Shown: piece after piece, positions 62,390 to 64,000 of the stretch
How positions within the stretch are numbered: the stretch's first letter is position 1
Layout of the letters: each line of letters begins with the position of its first letter
Assembly (NCBI GenBank): GCA_943788195.1
Contig: CALSPH010000001.1
Location: 309,673 to 373,672 of the forward strand
DNA from: an uncultured Bacteroidia bacterium
GTDB lineage: Bacteria > Bacteroidota > Bacteroidia > NS11-12g > UBA955
Reading direction: 5' to 3'
DNA: 64,000 nt
Made by a program: the position numbers and the translations under genes
Notes under the pieces: model-generated
What the model was told of the DNA's origin: nothing
Database searches by the model: none
Seen by the model: only the letters and a program-made list of their open reading frames with translations

Positions 62390-62644
62390 ATGAAATTTAT
62401 CGCTTCAGTAAACATAATGCCTCACGCTAATTTGTTAGATCCACAAGGTAAAGCCGTAACTCAAGGCCTACACAGTTTAGGTTTAAAAACTGCCCAAAAC
62501 ATTCGGGTTGGTAAGCATATTACCTTAGAAATTGAAGCAGAAAACGAAGCGGAAGCAACGGAAAAAGTAACTACCGCTTGTACCAAATTGTTAGTGAATC
62601 CAGTAATGGAATCTTTCGTGATGAGCTTACAAACAGTTTATTAA
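62390..62644 (+). CDS. purS: phosphoribosylformylglycinamidine synthase subunit PurS
   Basis: An 84-residue protein with the PurS fold: FIASVNIMPHANLLDPQGKAVTQGLHSLG, NIRVGKHITLEIEA and NPVMESFVMSL. PurS bridges PurQ and PurL in the three-subunit FGAM synthase, the fourth step of purine synthesis. Many Bacteroidota use a single large PurL, so a separate purS implies small PurL and PurQ elsewhere in the genome. It follows pssA by 4 nt. Confidence 0.9.
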   Translation: MKFIASVNIMPHANLLDPQGKAVTQGLHSLGLKTAQNIRVGKHITLEIEAENEAEATEKVTTACTKLLVNPVMESFVMSLQTVY

Positions 62645-62675
62645 CAATAATTACCCTTTTTTAACAAAATAAAAT

Positions 62676-62683
62676 TACCTTTG
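62676..62683 (+). promoter_or_regulatory. -7 promoter box of DUF177-rpmF-plsX operon
   Basis: TACCTTTG, about 24 nt before the likely GTG start. Between them CCCCA / TGGGG can form a small hairpin close to the start codon. Confidence 0.5.
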
Positions 62684-62707
62684 CACCCCATTTATTAATT
62701 GGGGTTG

Positions 62708-63247
62708 GTGGCTGTGGAAAGACTCGCGAAATACAAGATTCAGTTTATAAAACTGAAAAATGGAACCCATCACTTCAATTTTCAATTGGACCAAACGTTC
62801 TTTGATTGTTTTGAAAATTCTAAAATAACTGAGGCAAATATTACTGCCGATGTCAATTTACATAAGGAACAGGATCATATTTTTGACCTGGACTTTAAGG
62901 TAAGCGGTGAGGCAAAAATGGTTTGTGATCGATGTTTGGATGATTTTTATCTGCCCATCAATAATCACTTCAACCTACAGGTTAAAATGACCGAAAAGGA
63001 AAGAGAGAATGAATTTGACATTACCTACTTACCTTTTAATTCCTATGAAATCAATGTTGCAAACTATTTGTATGAAGTTTGTCACTTAGCGTTGCCAATG
63101 CAGCTCAAATGTGCAGACTCCAAAACCAAAGAGTGTAACAAAAAGATTCTTCAGAAGTTAGAAGAATTGGACATAAACAATCAAGAAAGCATTTCAGACC
63201 CAAGGTGGGATGAATTGAAGAAATTAATTAAAACGGAAAAAAAATAA
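62708..63247 (+). CDS. DUF177 (YceD-like) protein
   Basis: A protein of about 180 residues, conserved directly upstream of rpmF in most bacteria. It has an N-terminal YKIQFIKLKNGTHHFNFQLD and a cysteine pair MVCDRCLDDFYLPI that is the family core; further Cys-x-x-Lys-x-Cys occurs in LKCADSKTKEC. YceD-type proteins are linked to 23S rRNA handling and ribosome assembly. Starts are all non-ATG: TTG 62699, GTG 62708 or GTG 62714. I take GTG 62708 because the hairpin and promoter sit just before it, but 62714 is equally possible. Confidence 0.82.
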   Translation: MAVERLAKYKIQFIKLKNGTHHFNFQLDQTFFDCFENSKITEANITADVNLHKEQDHIFDLDFKVSGEAKMVCDRCLDDFYLPINNHFNLQVKMTEKERENEFDITYLPFNSYEINVANYLYEVCHLALPMQLKCADSKTKECNKKILQKLEELDINNQESISDPRWDELKKLIKTEKK

Positions 63248-63256
63248 TTTAATACT

Positions 63257-63442
63257 ATGGCACATCCTAAAAGAAAAATTTCTAAATCCAGAAGAGATAA
63301 AAGGAGAACGCATCATAAAATAACGAATAAACCCATGATTGCTGACCCGGTTTCGGGTGAACTTACGGTATACCACCGCGTTAATGTAGATACCGGTATG
63401 TACCGCGGAGTTAAAGTAATGAAGGGCAAAAACGAAGAATAA
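63257..63442 (+). CDS. rpmF: 50S ribosomal protein L32
   Basis: 61 residues, highly basic N-terminus AHPKRKISKSRRDKRRTHHK, then a compact C-terminal part (VYHRVNVDTGMYRGVKVM). This is the zinc-free form of L32: the four cysteines of the zinc-binding type are absent. It lies 9 nt after the DUF177 gene and its TAA overlaps the plsX ATG by one base. Confidence 0.93.
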   Translation: MAHPKRKISKSRRDKRRTHHKITNKPMIADPVSGELTVYHRVNVDTGMYRGVKVMKGKNEE

Positions 63443-64000
63443 TGCGTTTAGGCTTAGACGCCATGGGTGGAGATTTTGCTCCGCTTGAAGCAGTCAAAGG
63501 TGCTATACAGTATAGCGCAGAAAACCCTGATCATCACATTTCTCTTTTTGGTGATCAGATAGCCATTGAGCAAGTTTTTACGGAGCTCAATGCGGATTCT
63601 TCTGCCTATACAATTGTGCATTGCTCAGAACAAATTGGAATGAGTGAGCATGGAGCCAGAGCAGTGGCTACCAAAAAAAATTCAAGTATAAATGTAGGAA
63701 CAAGCTATGTAAAAGAAGGCGCCATAGATTGCTTTATCGGTTCTGGAAATACTGGAGCCATGCTCGTTTCCTCCATATTTATTTTAAAACCAATCGTAGG
63801 CATCAATCGTCCTACCATTACTTCCATTTTACCGCGTAGTGAAGGCCCCAATGGGTTGATACTAGATGTTGGAGCCAATGCAGATTGTAAACCTGAATCA
63901 TTGCGTCAATTTGCTCTATTAGGTTCGGTGTACACCAAAATAATAAGTGGCATAGATAACCCGAAAGTTGCCTTACTAAATATTGGTGAGGAAAAAGAAA
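63442..64000 (+). CDS. plsX: phosphate acyltransferase PlsX (partial)
   Basis: PlsX makes acyl-phosphate from acyl-ACP for phospholipid synthesis. The first 186 codons are present and run off the window. Motifs: MRLGLDAMGGDFAPLEAVKGA at the N-terminus, SEHGARAVATKKNSSINVG, FIGSGNTGAMLVSS, SEGPNGLILDVGANADCKPE. Coupled to rpmF by an overlapping TAATG, and normally followed by fabH outside the window. Confidence 0.93.
   Translation, partial: MRLGLDAMGGDFAPLEAVKGAIQYSAENPDHHISLFGDQIAIEQVFTELNADSSAYTIVHCSEQIGMSEHGARAVATKKNSSINVGTSYVKEGAIDCFIGSGNTGAMLVSSIFILKPIVGINRPTITSILPRSEGPNGLILDVGANADCKPESLRQFALLGSVYTKIISGIDNPKVALLNIGEEKE

Noticed and set aside
1-64000. CRISPR arrays, rRNA genes, riboswitches and replication origins.
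   Set aside because: I looked for regularly spaced repeats and conserved RNA signatures and saw none; only one tRNA is present.

Overview
The window comes from a member of the Bacteroidota, probably a free-living, Flavobacteriales-like lineage; I cannot place it lower than phylum or class with confidence. The sequence is AT-rich. Several proteins end in type IX secretion (T9SS) type A sorting domains. Promoters carry the Bacteroidota -7 box TAnnTTTG. Many genes belong to families largely restricted to the phylum (DUF5723, DUF2452, DUF2853, DUF3109 and the small protein mislabelled 6-phosphogluconate dehydrogenase). I see no rRNA and no CRISPR array. There is one tRNA (Asp).

Layout. 1-7.4 kb: a partial DUF5723 outer-membrane protein, then a co-oriented run with a cytochrome-b-like protein, an Fe-S reductase subunit, tsaB, DUF3109, rho and recX. 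7.5-16 kb: two large tandem paralogous secreted beta-helix/PKD proteins, each followed by nearly the same palindromic terminator; the second copy has a frameshift. 16-20.3 kb (minus): a ThiL homologue lacking its catalytic aspartates, a small exported helical protein, an outer-membrane barrel and hscA. 20.5-21.8 kb: an MscS-type channel.

21.8-28.8 kb is a ~7 kb integrated element at the 3' end of mnmE. It has imperfect terminal repeats of the mnmE tail, paired candidate integrase arm sites, a tyrosine recombinase, a helix-turn-helix protein, an unrecognised lipoprotein, a decayed DUF6371 gene and the C-terminal remnant of a second recombinase. 28.8-31.8 kb: mnmE, a histidine-kinase remnant and an intact histidine kinase. 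31.8-38.4 kb (minus): small membrane protein-mutL-rhomboid-rhomboid-EEP phosphatase-TPR cluster. 38.5-42 kb: a T9SS metalloprotease translationally coupled to an exported C1B peptidase. 42-55 kb: housekeeping genes (gpx, porin, gmk-nadD, LD-carboxypeptidase, prfA, lpxH, a PAS/GAF kinase, aat-msrA-threonine dehydrogenase, a glycosyltransferase).

55.1-58.5 kb is accessory: a decayed T9SS protein gene, a chimeric remnant of a type I restriction specificity subunit, and an apparently intact GmrSD-like DUF262/DUF1524/DUF5655 protein, ending next to tRNA-Asp. 58.6-64 kb: L,D-transpeptidase, exonuclease, DUF2853, UDP-glucuronate decarboxylase, pssA-purS and the start of the DUF177-rpmF-plsX operon.

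The observations most worth following are the mnmE-integrated element, the ThiL-like pseudoenzyme, promoter boxes placed only 4-9 nt before start codons (leaderless mRNAs), and the restriction-locus debris beside a complete GmrSD-like gene. I did not find a complete multi-gene system that I would call new.
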